64,000 bases of DNA from Demequina activiva (lineage in GTDB: Bacteria > Actinomycetota > Actinomycetes > Actinomycetales > Demequinaceae): contig NZ_BONR01000001.1 of the NCBI RefSeq assembly GCF_016862815.1, positions 911,305-975,304 of the forward strand. Reading direction: 5' to 3'. This document shows, in pieces, positions 34,270 to 42,662 of this stretch. The notes beneath the pieces were generated by a model. That model saw only the letters and a program-made list of their open reading frames with translations, did not search any database and was not told where the DNA came from. A program made the translations under genes and the position numbers. Each line of letters opens with the position of its first letter. Within the stretch, counting starts at the first letter, position 1.

Positions 34270-35154
34270 ATGACCATCCGGGAACTCCTGCGCGCGCACG
34301 CGCCCACGCTCAGCTACGAGCTCTTCCCGCCGCGCTCTCCCGCGGCGGACGAGACCTTGACGCAGACCATGCGCATGCTCGCGGCGACGGAGCCGGACTT
34401 CATCTCGATCACCTACGGCGCCTCCGGCTCGACGCGCAGCACGTCGCGCACGGTGGTGCAGCGCCTCGCCGCGACGCACACGATTCCGCCGCTGGCGCAC
34501 CTCACCTGCGTGGACCAGTCCCGCGCGGAGTTGACCACCGTGATCGAGGAGTATCTCGCCGAGGGCGTGCGCGACTTCCTTGCGCTGCGTGGCGACCCGC
34601 CCAAGGGTCAGACCGATTGGCGACCGCACCCCGACGGCCTGCTCTACGCGAGCGAGCTCGTCATCCTGCTGCGCGAGGTGGCGGCCGCCCACGGCATCGA
34701 TGACCTCAGCATCGGCGTGACCGCCTTCCCCGCCCAGCACGTGATGCCGCAGTGGCGCCAGCAGGGCCTGGACGTGCTGCGCGCGAAGCAGGACGCGGGT
34801 GCGGACTTCGCGATCACCCAGGTGTTTTACGACGCGGCGCAGTACACGGCGCTGGTGGGCGACGCCCAGCGGGAGGGCATCGACCTGCCGATCATCCCCG
34901 AGGTCATGCCGCTCGTGTCAGCGACCCGAGCGCACCGTGCGGCGCAGCTCACGGGGGTCGAGACGCCGGAGGCGCTGATCGCAGACCTGGAGGCCGCGGA
35001 GGACGACGCGGCTGCCCGTGCCGCGGGCGTGGCTCACGCCGCGGAGCTCTCGCGCGACCTGCTCGATGCGGGTGCACCCGGCATCCACGTCATCACGTTC
35101 AACAAGCATGAGGCCGCGATGGACCTCGTGAGCCAGCTGCCGCTGCGCCGCTAG
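34270..35154 (+). CDS. metF: 5,10-methylenetetrahydrofolate reductase
   Basis: 294 residues, normal for bacterial MetF. It reduces methylene-THF to 5-methyl-THF with FAD, feeding MetE downstream. Seen are LSYELFPPRS, FISITYGASGSTR, LRGDPPKGQ and ADFAITQVFYDA. TATCGT lies nine bases before the ATG, so the mRNA leader is absent or very short. Its stop shares CTAG with the convergent OsmC-like gene. Confidence 0.96.
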   Translation: MTIRELLRAHAPTLSYELFPPRSPAADETLTQTMRMLAATEPDFISITYGASGSTRSTSRTVVQRLAATHTIPPLAHLTCVDQSRAELTTVIEEYLAEGVRDFLALRGDPPKGQTDWRPHPDGLLYASELVILLREVAAAHGIDDLSIGVTAFPAQHVMPQWRQQGLDVLRAKQDAGADFAITQVFYDAAQYTALVGDAQREGIDLPIIPEVMPLVSATRAHRAAQLTGVETPEALIADLEAAEDDAAARAAGVAHAAELSRDLLDAGAPGIHVITFNKHEAAMDLVSQLPLRR

Positions 35155-35576
35155 GCCTCGCGCAGGGTCACCGTCGCGCCGTTCTCGACGGTCCGTGACA
35201 CGGTGCACGTCTTCTCGTGCGCCGAGCGCAGGGCGGGCTCGACGCGGGCACGCGCCTTGTCGCCGTCCTCGCCCTCGGGGAACGCCACGTCGAAGGCCAC
35301 GTCGATGTCGCGCAGGATCGCGGGCGTGGAGCCGCCCACCTTGTCAGCGCTCACCGTGACCTCGAACTTCGTGGGCTCGGCACGGCGGGACGTCATCATG
35401 TCGAGGTCCGTCGCGGAGCAGCCGGCGATCGCCACCATGAGCAGCTCCACGGAACTCAGCGCGCCGTCCACGTTGTAGCCGAACCGATACTCCGCGCCAT
35501 CCGCATTGCGGGCCACATACACGCCCTCCGCCTCGCGGGTCAGCGTGACCTGCTTGTTCGTGATCTCTTCAGCCAT
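35151..35576 (-). CDS. OsmC-family protein
   Basis: 141 residues. The pattern GALSSVELLMVAIAGCSATDLDMM holds the first redox Cys, and SAHEKTCTVSRTV holds the second, the OsmC/Ohr arrangement of thiol peroxidases. It is probably a cytoplasmic organic hydroperoxide-detoxifying enzyme. I choose the ATG at 35576 because GAGAGG is nine bases upstream; the ATG at 35585 would sit directly on that Shine-Dalgarno. Confidence 0.88.
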   Translation of the reverse strand: MAEEITNKQVTLTREAEGVYVARNADGAEYRFGYNVDGALSSVELLMVAIAGCSATDLDMMTSRRAEPTKFEVTVSADKVGGSTPAILRDIDVAFDVAFPEGEDGDKARARVEPALRSAHEKTCTVSRTVENGATVTLREA

Positions 35577-35890
35577 GGTGGCCATCCTCTCAGTCACGGC
35601 GTGCAACCCGTGTGCGCGGCGGCTCATTCCTGCACCGCAGCAACGCCTGCCGTGCGAGGACCCGTGACGTCCGCCATCGACGCACGGCGTGCGCACGGCG
35701 TGCGTCGCTCGGATGGCCCGCGCCCTCACGCGCACCAGGCCCATCTCACGATGCGGACACCGCGTCTCACCCCCGCGTAGCCACGGGCGCGGTATCGGGC
35801 TAGAATCGCGCACGCACAGCATCGGCGCTCAGACGCGTCGACCAAGCGCAATGGCGAGCCCGCCGCGCACCACAACCTCCATGAGGAAGC
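35577..35890. other. 314-bp gap between the OsmC gene and metE
   Basis: It holds the divergent promoters. TAGAAT at 35814-35819 is a good -10 for metE, giving a leader of about 65 bases ending in GAGGAAGC. An 11-bp direct duplication with overlapping dyad (GCACGGCGTGC twice, 35679-35706) lies further upstream and could bind a regulator. A five-codon ATG frame at 35881-35898 overlaps the metE start. I see no cobalamin or SAM riboswitch. Confidence 0.45.
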
Positions 35891-38218
35891 ATGACTGACA
35901 CCACGAACTCTTCTGCCCCTGCGCCCGCCTTCCCCGGCGGCACCATCCTCGGATACCCGCGCATCGGCCGAATGCGTGAGCTCAAGCGGGCACTCGAGTC
36001 GTTCTGGAAGGGCAACTCGACGGAGGCGGACCTCGAGGCCGTCGCCAAGGACCTGCGCGCCGCCAACCGCGACCGCCTGGCCGCACTGGGACTGGGCCGC
36101 ACGGACAGCTCGATCCCCAGCAACTTCTCGTTCTACGACCACGTGCTCGACGCGTCGGTGACGTTCGGTGCCATCCCCACGCGCTTCAACGACCTGCGCG
36201 CACAGGACGGCTCGGTGGACCTCGCGGGCTACTCGACGATCGCGCGCGGCGTGGGCGACAAGGCGCCGCTTGAGATGACCAAGTGGTTCGACTCGAACTA
36301 CCACTATCTGGTGCCGGAGATCGGCCCGGAGACGGTGTTCTCGCTCACCTCGAGCCGCTGGGTCGACGAGTTCGTCGAGGCCAAGGAGGCCGGATTCATC
36401 ACGCGTCCGGTCATCACCGGCCCGCTGACCTTCCTGTACCTGTCCAAGCCCTCCGACGACGCCCCCACGGGCTTCGACCCCATCGAGCGTCTTGACGACC
36501 TGGTTCGGGTCTACATCCAGCTGCTCGCGGAGTTCGAGGGCGCCGGAGCCGAGTGGGTCCAGATCGACGAGCCCATCCTGGTCGCCGACATCGACGCGGA
36601 TCGTGCCGACGTGCTTGCCAACGCCGCCAAGGTCTACGAGGCCCTGGTTGCCGCGACCAAGCGCCCCGCGCTGTTCGTCGCGGCGCCGTACAACGCGCTC
36701 GACGACGCGCTGCCGGTGCTCAAGGACTCGGGCGTCGACGCCATCGGCATCGACCTGGTTCGCGGCTCCGTCCCCACGGGCATCGACCTCACCGGAACCA
36801 CGGTGGTGGCGGGTGTCGTGGACGGCCACAACATCTGGCGCACGGACCTGGACAAGGCACTCGAGAAGGCCGATGCCGTGGCCGCCTTGGGCGCCACGGT
36901 CACCGTGTCCTCGAGCACCAGCCTCTTCCACGTGCCCCACACCCTGCAGGGCGAGGAGCACCTGGGCGATGAGCTGCTGAGCTGGCTCGCCTTCGCGGAC
37001 GAGAAGGTCGGCGAGATCGCCACGCTCGCCTCCGCCCGTGCCGAGGGTGAGGGTGCCGTCGCCGGCGCGCTCGCCGAGGCCCGTGCGGCGCTCAAGGCTC
37101 GCGCCGAGCACCCCGGCACCAACCGCGCGGACGTGCGCCAGGCGCTCGACGGCGTCGAGCCTGGCCACTTCGAGCGCAGCCCGTACGCCGCGCGTGCGGC
37201 CGCTCAGGACAGCCGCTTCCACCTTCCGGAGCTGGCGACCACGACCATCGGCTCCTTCCCGCAGACCCAGGAGATCCGCAAGGCTCGCGCCGCGTGGGCC
37301 AAGGGCGAGCTCTCCGACGCCGACTACGAGCAGGCGATGAAGGACGAGATCGCCACCGTGGTGAAGCTGCAGGAGGACCTGGGCCTGGACGTCCTGGTGC
37401 ACGGCGAGGCCGAGCGCAACGACATGGTGCAGTACTTCGCGGAGCTTCTCGAGGGCTTCGACGTCACCAAGAACGGCTGGGTGCAGTCCTACGGCTCGCG
37501 CTGCACGCGTCCCTCGATCCTCTGGGGTGACGTGGCCCGTCCCGAGCCCATGACGGTCAAGTGGGCGCAGTACGCGCAGTCGCTGTCGAGCAAGCCCGTC
37601 AAGGGCATGCTCACCGGTCCGGTGACGATCCTCGCGTGGTCCTTCGTGCGCGACGACCAGCCGCTGGGCGACACCGCCAACCAGGTGGGTCTGGCGCTGC
37701 GTCAGGAGATCGCGGACCTCGAGGCGGCCGGCATCGGCATCATCCAGGTCGACGAGCCCGCCCTGCGCGAGCTGCTCCCGCTCAAGAAGGCGGACCAGGC
37801 CGCGTACCTCGACTGGTCGGTGAACTCCTTCCGCCTCGCCACGAGCGGCGCGAAGGACGACACCCAGGTCCACACGCACCTGTGCTACTCGGAGTTCGGC
37901 GAGATCATCGACGCGATCGACGGCCTGAACGCTGACGTCACGTCCATTGAGGCTGCGCGGTCGCGCATGGAGGTCCTGCCCGCCATCCGCAACCACGGCT
38001 ACGAGCGCCAGATCGGCCCCGGCGTGTGGGACATCCACTCGCCGCGCGTGCCCTCCACGCAGGAGGTCACCGAGCTGCTGCAGTTGGCCAAGGACTCGAT
38101 CCCCGGCAAGCAGCTGTGGGTCAACCCGGACTGCGGACTCAAGACCCGCGGCTACGAGGAGACCAACGCGACGCTCAAGAACCTGATCGACGCGACGCGC
38201 GCGGTGCGCTCCGCGTAA
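35891..38218 (+). CDS. metE: Cobalamin-independent methionine synthase
   Basis: 775 residues, full length, with the two homologous barrels. It transfers the methyl group of 5-methyl-THF-polyglutamate to homocysteine. Zinc-ligand regions are visible: HTHLCYSEFG (His and Cys) and WVNPDCGLKTR (Cys). The N-terminal barrel begins GGTILGYPRIGRMRELKRAL. A GAGGAAGC Shine-Dalgarno precedes the ATG. A strong terminator follows 15 bases after the stop. Confidence 0.97.
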   Translation: MTDTTNSSAPAPAFPGGTILGYPRIGRMRELKRALESFWKGNSTEADLEAVAKDLRAANRDRLAALGLGRTDSSIPSNFSFYDHVLDASVTFGAIPTRFNDLRAQDGSVDLAGYSTIARGVGDKAPLEMTKWFDSNYHYLVPEIGPETVFSLTSSRWVDEFVEAKEAGFITRPVITGPLTFLYLSKPSDDAPTGFDPIERLDDLVRVYIQLLAEFEGAGAEWVQIDEPILVADIDADRADVLANAAKVYEALVAATKRPALFVAAPYNALDDALPVLKDSGVDAIGIDLVRGSVPTGIDLTGTTVVAGVVDGHNIWRTDLDKALEKADAVAALGATVTVSSSTSLFHVPHTLQGEEHLGDELLSWLAFADEKVGEIATLASARAEGEGAVAGALAEARAALKARAEHPGTNRADVRQALDGVEPGHFERSPYAARAAAQDSRFHLPELATTTIGSFPQTQEIRKARAAWAKGELSDADYEQAMKDEIATVVKLQEDLGLDVLVHGEAERNDMVQYFAELLEGFDVTKNGWVQSYGSRCTRPSILWGDVARPEPMTVKWAQYAQSLSSKPVKGMLTGPVTILAWSFVRDDQPLGDTANQVGLALRQEIADLEAAGIGIIQVDEPALRELLPLKKADQAAYLDWSVNSFRLATSGAKDDTQVHTHLCYSEFGEIIDAIDGLNADVTSIEAARSRMEVLPAIRNHGYERQIGPGVWDIHSPRVPSTQEVTELLQLAKDSIPGKQLWVNPDCGLKTRGYEETNATLKNLIDATRAVRSA

Positions 38219-38232
38219 CGAAGGTCACGTAC

Positions 38233-38272
38233 GACGAAGGCCCGGTTCCCGCGAGGGGGTCGGGCCTTCGTC
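38233..38272 (+). terminator. Rho-independent terminator of metE
   Basis: GACGAAGGCCCG (38233-38244) pairs with CGGGCCTTCGTC (38261-38272). This is a typical actinobacterial hairpin without a long T tract. Confidence 0.8.
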
Positions 38273-38320
38273 ATGTGCGCCGGAGTCGGCCAATGCGCGG
38301 GTGGGGTGCGCAGGAGGGCG

Positions 38321-38686
38321 TCAGTTCGGCGACAGCACGCCGATGACATTGCCCTCCGTGTCCCGGAAGCGGGCCCAATAGCCGGAGGTGGCGTCGACGG
38401 TCTGCTTGGGCTCGACGATCTGGCCACCCGCCTCGACCGCGCGATCCAGGAGCATCTGGAGGTCGTCGCCGCCGTCGAAGTAGACGAGCGTCCCGTGGGT
38501 GCTGGGTGTCCAGTCGGGGCCGTGGGACACCGCGCCGATCATTCCGTCGCCACCGGGGATGAGCGACTTGGGGTTGCCATCCCCGATGTCCTCGGACACC
38601 AGTGCGACGTCGAGCACGTGGGCGTAGAACGCGCTCGCACGCGCGAGGTCGGACGCGGGGATCTCGAACCAGTTCACTGCAGCCAT
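38321..38686 (-). CDS. VOC-family (glyoxalase/bleomycin-resistance fold) protein
   Basis: 121 residues. WFEIPASDLARASAFYAHVL at the N-terminus and GYWARFRDTEGNVIGVLSPN at the C-terminus are the two ends of a vicinal-oxygen-chelate fold. Substrate and metal use are unknown. The ATG at 38686 lies behind TTGCGA and TAACAC with 16-bp spacing, so the mRNA would start almost at the ATG. Confidence 0.85.
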   Translation of the reverse strand: MAAVNWFEIPASDLARASAFYAHVLDVALVSEDIGDGNPKSLIPGGDGMIGAVSHGPDWTPSTHGTLVYFDGGDDLQMLLDRAVEAGGQIVEPKQTVDATSGYWARFRDTEGNVIGVLSPN

Positions 38687-38749
38687 GTGAACAGTGTTAA
38701 CTCGACGCGGGAGATTCGCAACCGGTGGAGTCCCCCGCTCCGGGCACGA

Positions 38750-38787
38750 CGAAGGCCCGGCCCCCATGGAGGGGACCGGGCCTTCGG
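38750..38787 (-). terminator. Terminator behind the prepilin gene
   Basis: CGAAGGCCCGG (38750-38760) pairs with CCGGGCCTTCG (38777-38787). It lies 24 bases after the pilin stop on the minus strand. Confidence 0.75.
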
Positions 38788-38810
38788 GCGTTCATGGGGT
38801 TCCGATGCGG

Positions 38811-39227
38811 TCAGCAGGTGGCCTGCTCGACGTACCCGTTCTGGGCGTCGAACCTGACGCCCGGGCTGCTGGACTTCTCGCCTCCCGGATGCCTCAGCTC
38901 GAGGCACCAGTTGTCGATGTCGCCGCCGGTGTACTGGACGAACTCGACGCCGGGGGAGGCACCGAGCACTCTCTCGCCGTCGATGTAGTACGCCGTGCCA
39001 TCTCCGGTCACCACGACGCCGGTCTCGCTCTCATCGAACGCTGCCCGCACCAGGATGCCCAGGTTCATCGCATCCGACTGCGTGGCGGCATCCCGTGACT
39101 TGGCCTGATGGGTCAGGTACAGAGGAATGGCGACCGCGGCAAGGATGCCCACGATGATGATGACCACGAGCAGCTCGACCAGCGAGAAGCCCGCCTCGGA
39201 TCCCCGCCGTGAGGTGGGGACTTCCAT
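38811..39227 (-). CDS. Type IV prepilin-like protein, isolated
   Basis: 138 residues. A short leader ends in Gly before FSLVELLVVIIIVGILAAVA, the prepilin peptidase site with Glu at +5 and the hydrophobic assembly helix. The globular part has two Cys (NWCLEL and the last residue) that could form the D-region disulfide. No pilus assembly ATPase, platform protein or peptidase gene is nearby, so the machinery must be elsewhere or the protein has another role. AAGAGAGAAC precedes the ATG. Confidence 0.88.
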   Translation of the reverse strand: MEVPTSRRGSEAGFSLVELLVVIIIVGILAAVAIPLYLTHQAKSRDAATQSDAMNLGILVRAAFDESETGVVVTGDGTAYYIDGERVLGASPGVEFVQYTGGDIDNWCLELRHPGGEKSSSPGVRFDAQNGYVEQATC

Positions 39228-39248
39228 GATGTTCTCTCTTCAGTTCAA

Positions 39249-39310
39249 ACCCGCCAGGGCGGGTGACGCCCCTCAAGTTCGATAGCCATCGATGGGGCGA
39301 CACCCCATCG
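39249..39310 (-). promoter_or_regulatory. Structured leader of the prepilin gene
   Basis: Two hairpins lie upstream of the start: ACCCGCC/GGCGGGT at 39249-39264 and CGATGGGG/CCCCATCG at 39290-39310. I could not match the c-di-GMP-I riboswitch consensus, so the function is unassigned. Confidence 0.4.
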
Positions 39311-39356
39311 TGACGCACCTCACACGGCCGCGCAAGAGTGGAAAAGCGGCGGAAAG

Positions 39357-39371
39357 GCCCCGAAGCGGGGC
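39357..39371 (-). terminator. Terminator behind the PAT-like acetyltransferase gene
   Basis: GCCCCG/CGGGGC with a three-base loop, followed on the minus strand by CTTTCC, 16 bases beyond the stop. Confidence 0.6.
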
Positions 39372-39386
39372 AGCGCGCTGACGCGG

Positions 39387-39875
39387 TCACGTCAGATCGT
39401 GCTGGAGATACGCCACGTCGATCCACTGGTCGAACTTACGTCCCACCTCGCGCAGCACGCCCACCTCGCGGAAGCCCAGCGCCCGGTGCAGGCCCATCGA
39501 CGCGTCGTTGGGCAGCGCGACCAGCGAAATCGCGGAGTGCGCGTCGGAGGACTTCAGTCTTTCCAGCAGCTCGCCGTACAGCGCTCGCCCCAATCCGCGG
39601 CCACCGGCGTCCTGGGCCAGGTAGATGGTCGACTCCACGGAGTGCAGATAGGCGGCGCGCGGCCGGTACGGCGCGGCGTACGCGAAGCCCACGACCCGCT
39701 CGGCGTCCTCCACCACGATCCAGGGCAGGCCAAGCCCCAGCACCTTCGCGATGCGCGCTCCCATGTCCTCGCAGCTCACCTCGTCGTACTCGAACGTGAT
39801 GACGGTGTCGCGCACATACGGGTTGTAGAGAGCGGCGATGGCAGCGGCATCGTCCGGGGTCGCGTCGCGGATCAT
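39387..39875 (-). CDS. GNAT acetyltransferase, phosphinothricin-acetyltransferase-like
   Basis: 162 residues. IRDATPDDAAAIAALYNPYV, TFEYDEVS, GFAYAAPYRPRAAY and the acetyl-CoA loop QDAGGRGLGRALYGELLE follow the PAT/bar family closely. Members N-acetylate phosphinothricin, methionine sulfoximine or related amines. The ATG at 39875 lies behind an ATAT-rich box. The true substrate is not deducible. Confidence 0.88.
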   Translation of the reverse strand: MIRDATPDDAAAIAALYNPYVRDTVITFEYDEVSCEDMGARIAKVLGLGLPWIVVEDAERVVGFAYAAPYRPRAAYLHSVESTIYLAQDAGGRGLGRALYGELLERLKSSDAHSAISLVALPNDASMGLHRALGFREVGVLREVGRKFDQWIDVAYLQHDLT

Positions 39876-39909
39876 GGAGATATTGTGCCTGGCCCACGCA
39901 CAGGCGCAG

Positions 39910-40881
39910 TCACGCGGAGCGGCCCACCTGGATGAGGGCGAAGGTGAGCCCCATCTCCTTGAGCAGCTCGGGCTTGGCGGCAGGATCGAACTCGCCGCCC
40001 ACGCCGGTCACCAACCGTCGCACGGTCGCTCCGGTCGCCGTCTCGGGATTGATGCGCAGGCCCTCGACCAGCAGCGTGGCGTGCGCGTCCGGCGCCACCT
40101 CGGTGCGCACATAGTCGGTCTCGGTGTAGAACGTCAGGTCCTCCCGCGGAACCGCCACGCGCACCCAGCCGTCAGCGAATTCGGCTGGGTCCACCGCGAC
40201 GATGATCCCGGCATTCATGGTCTGCGCCCCGGCGCCGGCACCATCGCCGTAGAGCGTCAGCTCGAGGTTGATCTGCTGCGCGTCGAGCTCACCGAGCTGC
40301 TTCTCATCCAGCACGTCTCCGTAGGCCGCCGCGAGGTCGCTGGCGCTCGGGATGGCGGTGGTGGCCGCGTCGACGCGCAGCTCGAGCACGATGTCGCTCA
40401 CCTCTCCGAACGTCAGCGACTCCGCCGGGAAGGACGCCTCCATGCCGTTGGCATGCTGGCGGTCCCAGTCGTAGGTCTTCTTCACCAGCACGGTCTCGAG
40501 AGCTCGCTGCCCATCGCAGTCGGGCTGCTCGACGAACGCTTGCGCGCTGATCGCGTACTCCGTCGGAGCGAGCCGTGCGCTCGCGAACGTCCCCACGCCA
40601 TTCAGGTGGTTCCAGCCGCCAATGCGGTACTGGGTCTCGCTCAGCACGGTCACGGCGTCCGGGCGGGCGTGGCCGGCGGGGTCGCAGGCGATGGCGTAGA
40701 CGCCGGGATCGACTGCGGCCGATGCGAGCGACGGCTGGGGCGTGGCCGTCGCGGTGGCGACGGGGGAGGTCGAGGCGACAGGCGCATCGGCCGTGGGGTT
40801 CAGTGCAGGGGGATCCCCGGCCGAGCATGCGGCGAGCGCCGCCGTCGAGGCGAGGACGGCCGCGACGGCTCCGATGCGCAT
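39910..40881 (-). CDS. Putative lipoprotein of unknown function
   Basis: 323 residues. The signal peptide RIGAVAAVLASTAALAACS contains a lipobox, so the mature protein is lipid-anchored outside the membrane. A Thr/Pro/Ala-rich linker (~25-55) leads to a beta-rich body with one internal pair of Cys (~66 and ~120). I do not recognise the fold. I prefer the ATG at 40881; an in-frame GTG at 40899 would lie inside the upstream gene's terminator stem. Confidence 0.7.
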   Translation of the reverse strand: MRIGAVAAVLASTAALAACSAGDPPALNPTADAPVASTSPVATATATPQPSLASAAVDPGVYAIACDPAGHARPDAVTVLSETQYRIGGWNHLNGVGTFASARLAPTEYAISAQAFVEQPDCDGQRALETVLVKKTYDWDRQHANGMEASFPAESLTFGEVSDIVLELRVDAATTAIPSASDLAAAYGDVLDEKQLGELDAQQINLELTLYGDGAGAGAQTMNAGIIVAVDPAEFADGWVRVAVPREDLTFYTETDYVRTEVAPDAHATLLVEGLRINPETATGATVRRLVTGVGGEFDPAAKPELLKEMGLTFALIQVGRSA

Positions 40882-40896
40882 GTGCCGATGAAAGCG

Positions 40897-40930
40897 CACG
40901 GCGCGCACCCTGGCAAGGGTGCGCGCCGTG
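40897..40930 (-). terminator. Terminator of the MFS gene
   Basis: CACGGCGCGCACCC (40897-40910) pairs perfectly with GGGTGCGCGCCGTG (40917-40930). It lies ten bases after the MFS stop. Confidence 0.8.
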
Positions 40931-40939
40931 TCTCGTGCG

Positions 40940-42382
40940 TCAGACGGGGACGCGCGGCGACTGCGCCGAGGCCGGCGCCTCGTGCGCGTGGGCGACCTCG
41001 CCCGGCAGGTGGACCGTCGCATCGGCGCTGCCGGCGGCGACCAGGTGACCGGGCGCATCGGCCGCAGGCACCAGCTCGGGGGCCTCGACGTACGCCGGGC
41101 GGGAGCGGATGTAGCGCCATCCGGCCGCCACGACCGCCAGGCCCGCCACGGCGGTGATCGCGAAGCCTGCGCCCGCGCCGCGCGCGTCGATCGCGACGCC
41201 CGCGGCCCAGGCGCCGATCGCGACACCCAGGTCGATGCCCGTGCGGGTCCACGTCATGCCCTCGGTCATTCGCGCGCGGGGGATGCTGTGATGCACCAGG
41301 CCGTCGCCGATCACCATGTTGGGCGCGATGAACAGGCCCATGCCGAACAGCAGGCCGCCCAGCACGAACAGCGACGGAGCGAAGATCAGGCTCACCGCGA
41401 ACAGGCCCGTGGCCGTGACGCCCCAGAACAGGCGCGTCGCCAGGGTGCGTCGCCATGCGATCACCCCGTACGCGAGCCCGCCCACGAGAGAGCCCGCGGC
41501 CCACACGGCCAGGATCAGTCCGGACGCGCCCTTGGCGTCCAGCTGCTCTGCGAACGCGACCACGGACGCGTCGATCGAGGCGAACATCGCGCCCTGCGTC
41601 AGGAAGATCAGCGCGGCGATGCCCAGCGTGGGCGCCGTCACCAGCAGGTGGCCGGAGAACGGGTTGCGGTAGCGGCGCACGCGACGGGCCGATGCGGCGG
41701 TCACCGGGGGAAGCGCGATGGCTGCGGCGGCCGTCGCGGGGGCGACGGCCAGGGCTGCCTCCGTGAGTCCCGCATCGGCGCTGTTCCTGCGCACCGGCGG
41801 CTCCGTGTCCTTGAGGGACAGGAACACGTAGCCGCCCACGGCGAGGGAGACCATCGCGAGCACGGATGGCACCCAGGACGCGACGGAGACCGCGAGCACC
41901 GTGGCGACGGCGGGGCCCAGGATCCAGATGACCTCCTCGAGAGAGGACTCGAGCGCGAACGCGGTGTCGAGCCTGGCGCGGTCCTTGAGTGCGTGCGCCC
42001 AGCGAGCGCGGGTGAGGGTCGACTGCGAGCCGCCGGCCGCGAACGTGGGGGCGATCGCGATCAGGACCCACAGCGGCTGCTCGGTGAACACGGCGAGCAG
42101 CATGGCGGCGCGACCGAGAAGCGCGACGGCGAAGCCCCAGCGCAGCACGGCGGACTGGCCGTGCGCATCCACGAGGCGCGCGACCTGCGGCGCGACGATG
42201 GCGTAGGAGACGGCGATCGCGGCCAGGACGATGCCGGCCCACGCGTACGAGCCGTACTGCATCTGCACCAGCAGGAACGTGGCGAGGCCGGTGAGGCCCA
42301 TCTGCAGACGGGCGAGGAGACCCCAGCCCGCGAACGCGCGGGCGCCAGGGGTCGAGAGGATCTCGAGGTATCGGGAGAGCAC
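40940..42382 (-). CDS. MFS transporter (12 helices)
   Basis: 480 residues with about twelve hydrophobic helices and a longer charged loop in the middle (~200-250). The motif between helices 2 and 3 (PQVARLVDAHGQSAVLRWGF) is the relaxed MFS A-motif. It resembles drug/sugar exporter-type MFS proteins without a recognisable substrate. The start is the GTG at 42382 behind AAGGA. Its C-terminal ~50 residues are soluble and His/Ala-rich. Confidence 0.85.
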   Translation of the reverse strand: MLSRYLEILSTPGARAFAGWGLLARLQMGLTGLATFLLVQMQYGSYAWAGIVLAAIAVSYAIVAPQVARLVDAHGQSAVLRWGFAVALLGRAAMLLAVFTEQPLWVLIAIAPTFAAGGSQSTLTRARWAHALKDRARLDTAFALESSLEEVIWILGPAVATVLAVSVASWVPSVLAMVSLAVGGYVFLSLKDTEPPVRRNSADAGLTEAALAVAPATAAAAIALPPVTAASARRVRRYRNPFSGHLLVTAPTLGIAALIFLTQGAMFASIDASVVAFAEQLDAKGASGLILAVWAAGSLVGGLAYGVIAWRRTLATRLFWGVTATGLFAVSLIFAPSLFVLGGLLFGMGLFIAPNMVIGDGLVHHSIPRARMTEGMTWTRTGIDLGVAIGAWAAGVAIDARGAGAGFAITAVAGLAVVAAGWRYIRSRPAYVEAPELVPAADAPGHLVAAGSADATVHLPGEVAHAHEAPASAQSPRVPV

Positions 42383-42455
42383 TGCGGGGTCCTTATGAAG
42401 CTCAGGACGCCCCCTCGCAGGCGCAGCGTGCTGCGGGATCCTGGTCGGAGGGCTG

Positions 42456-42478
42456 GCGTCCGAGTCTGCCTCGGACGC
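42456..42478. other. Hairpin in the leader of the MFS gene
   Basis: GCGTCCGAG and CTCGGACGC form a perfect 9-bp stem with a five-base loop, 74 bases upstream of the GTG. The rest of the 280-bp gap 42383-42662 shows no gene. Confidence 0.4.
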
Positions 42479-42662
42479 TTGCTACACCACCTGCGCGACG
42501 TAGCCGGCGCACCGCCCACTCGGAAGTGGCGGCAGGAAATGTTCGCACACTCGCAGGCCTGAGAATGACCGTTTTCACGAAGTTTTGCCGGGCGTTCTCG
42601 CAGGCAAAGACGGCGAAAAGCGGGCGCCATGCGCGGGGCCGTCCGGACGGCCGATGCGCGGT

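Noticed and set aside
35577..35890. Cobalamin or SAM riboswitch ahead of metE
   Set aside because: No B12 box or SAM-I/SAM-IV core could be matched by eye in the 314 bases.
35881..35898. Five-codon upstream ORF overlapping metE as a Met-sensing leader peptide
   Set aside because: It has no Shine-Dalgarno of its own, and its ATG forms part of the metE ribosome-binding region; chance is more likely.
35726..38038. 770-codon open frame antisense to metE
   Set aside because: Composition is that of a shadow frame (Arg/Val/Leu/His-rich), and metE is clearly the real gene.
39228..39386. c-di-GMP riboswitch ahead of the prepilin gene
   Set aside because: Hairpins are present, but the GEMM consensus blocks are not, so I recorded only a structured leader.
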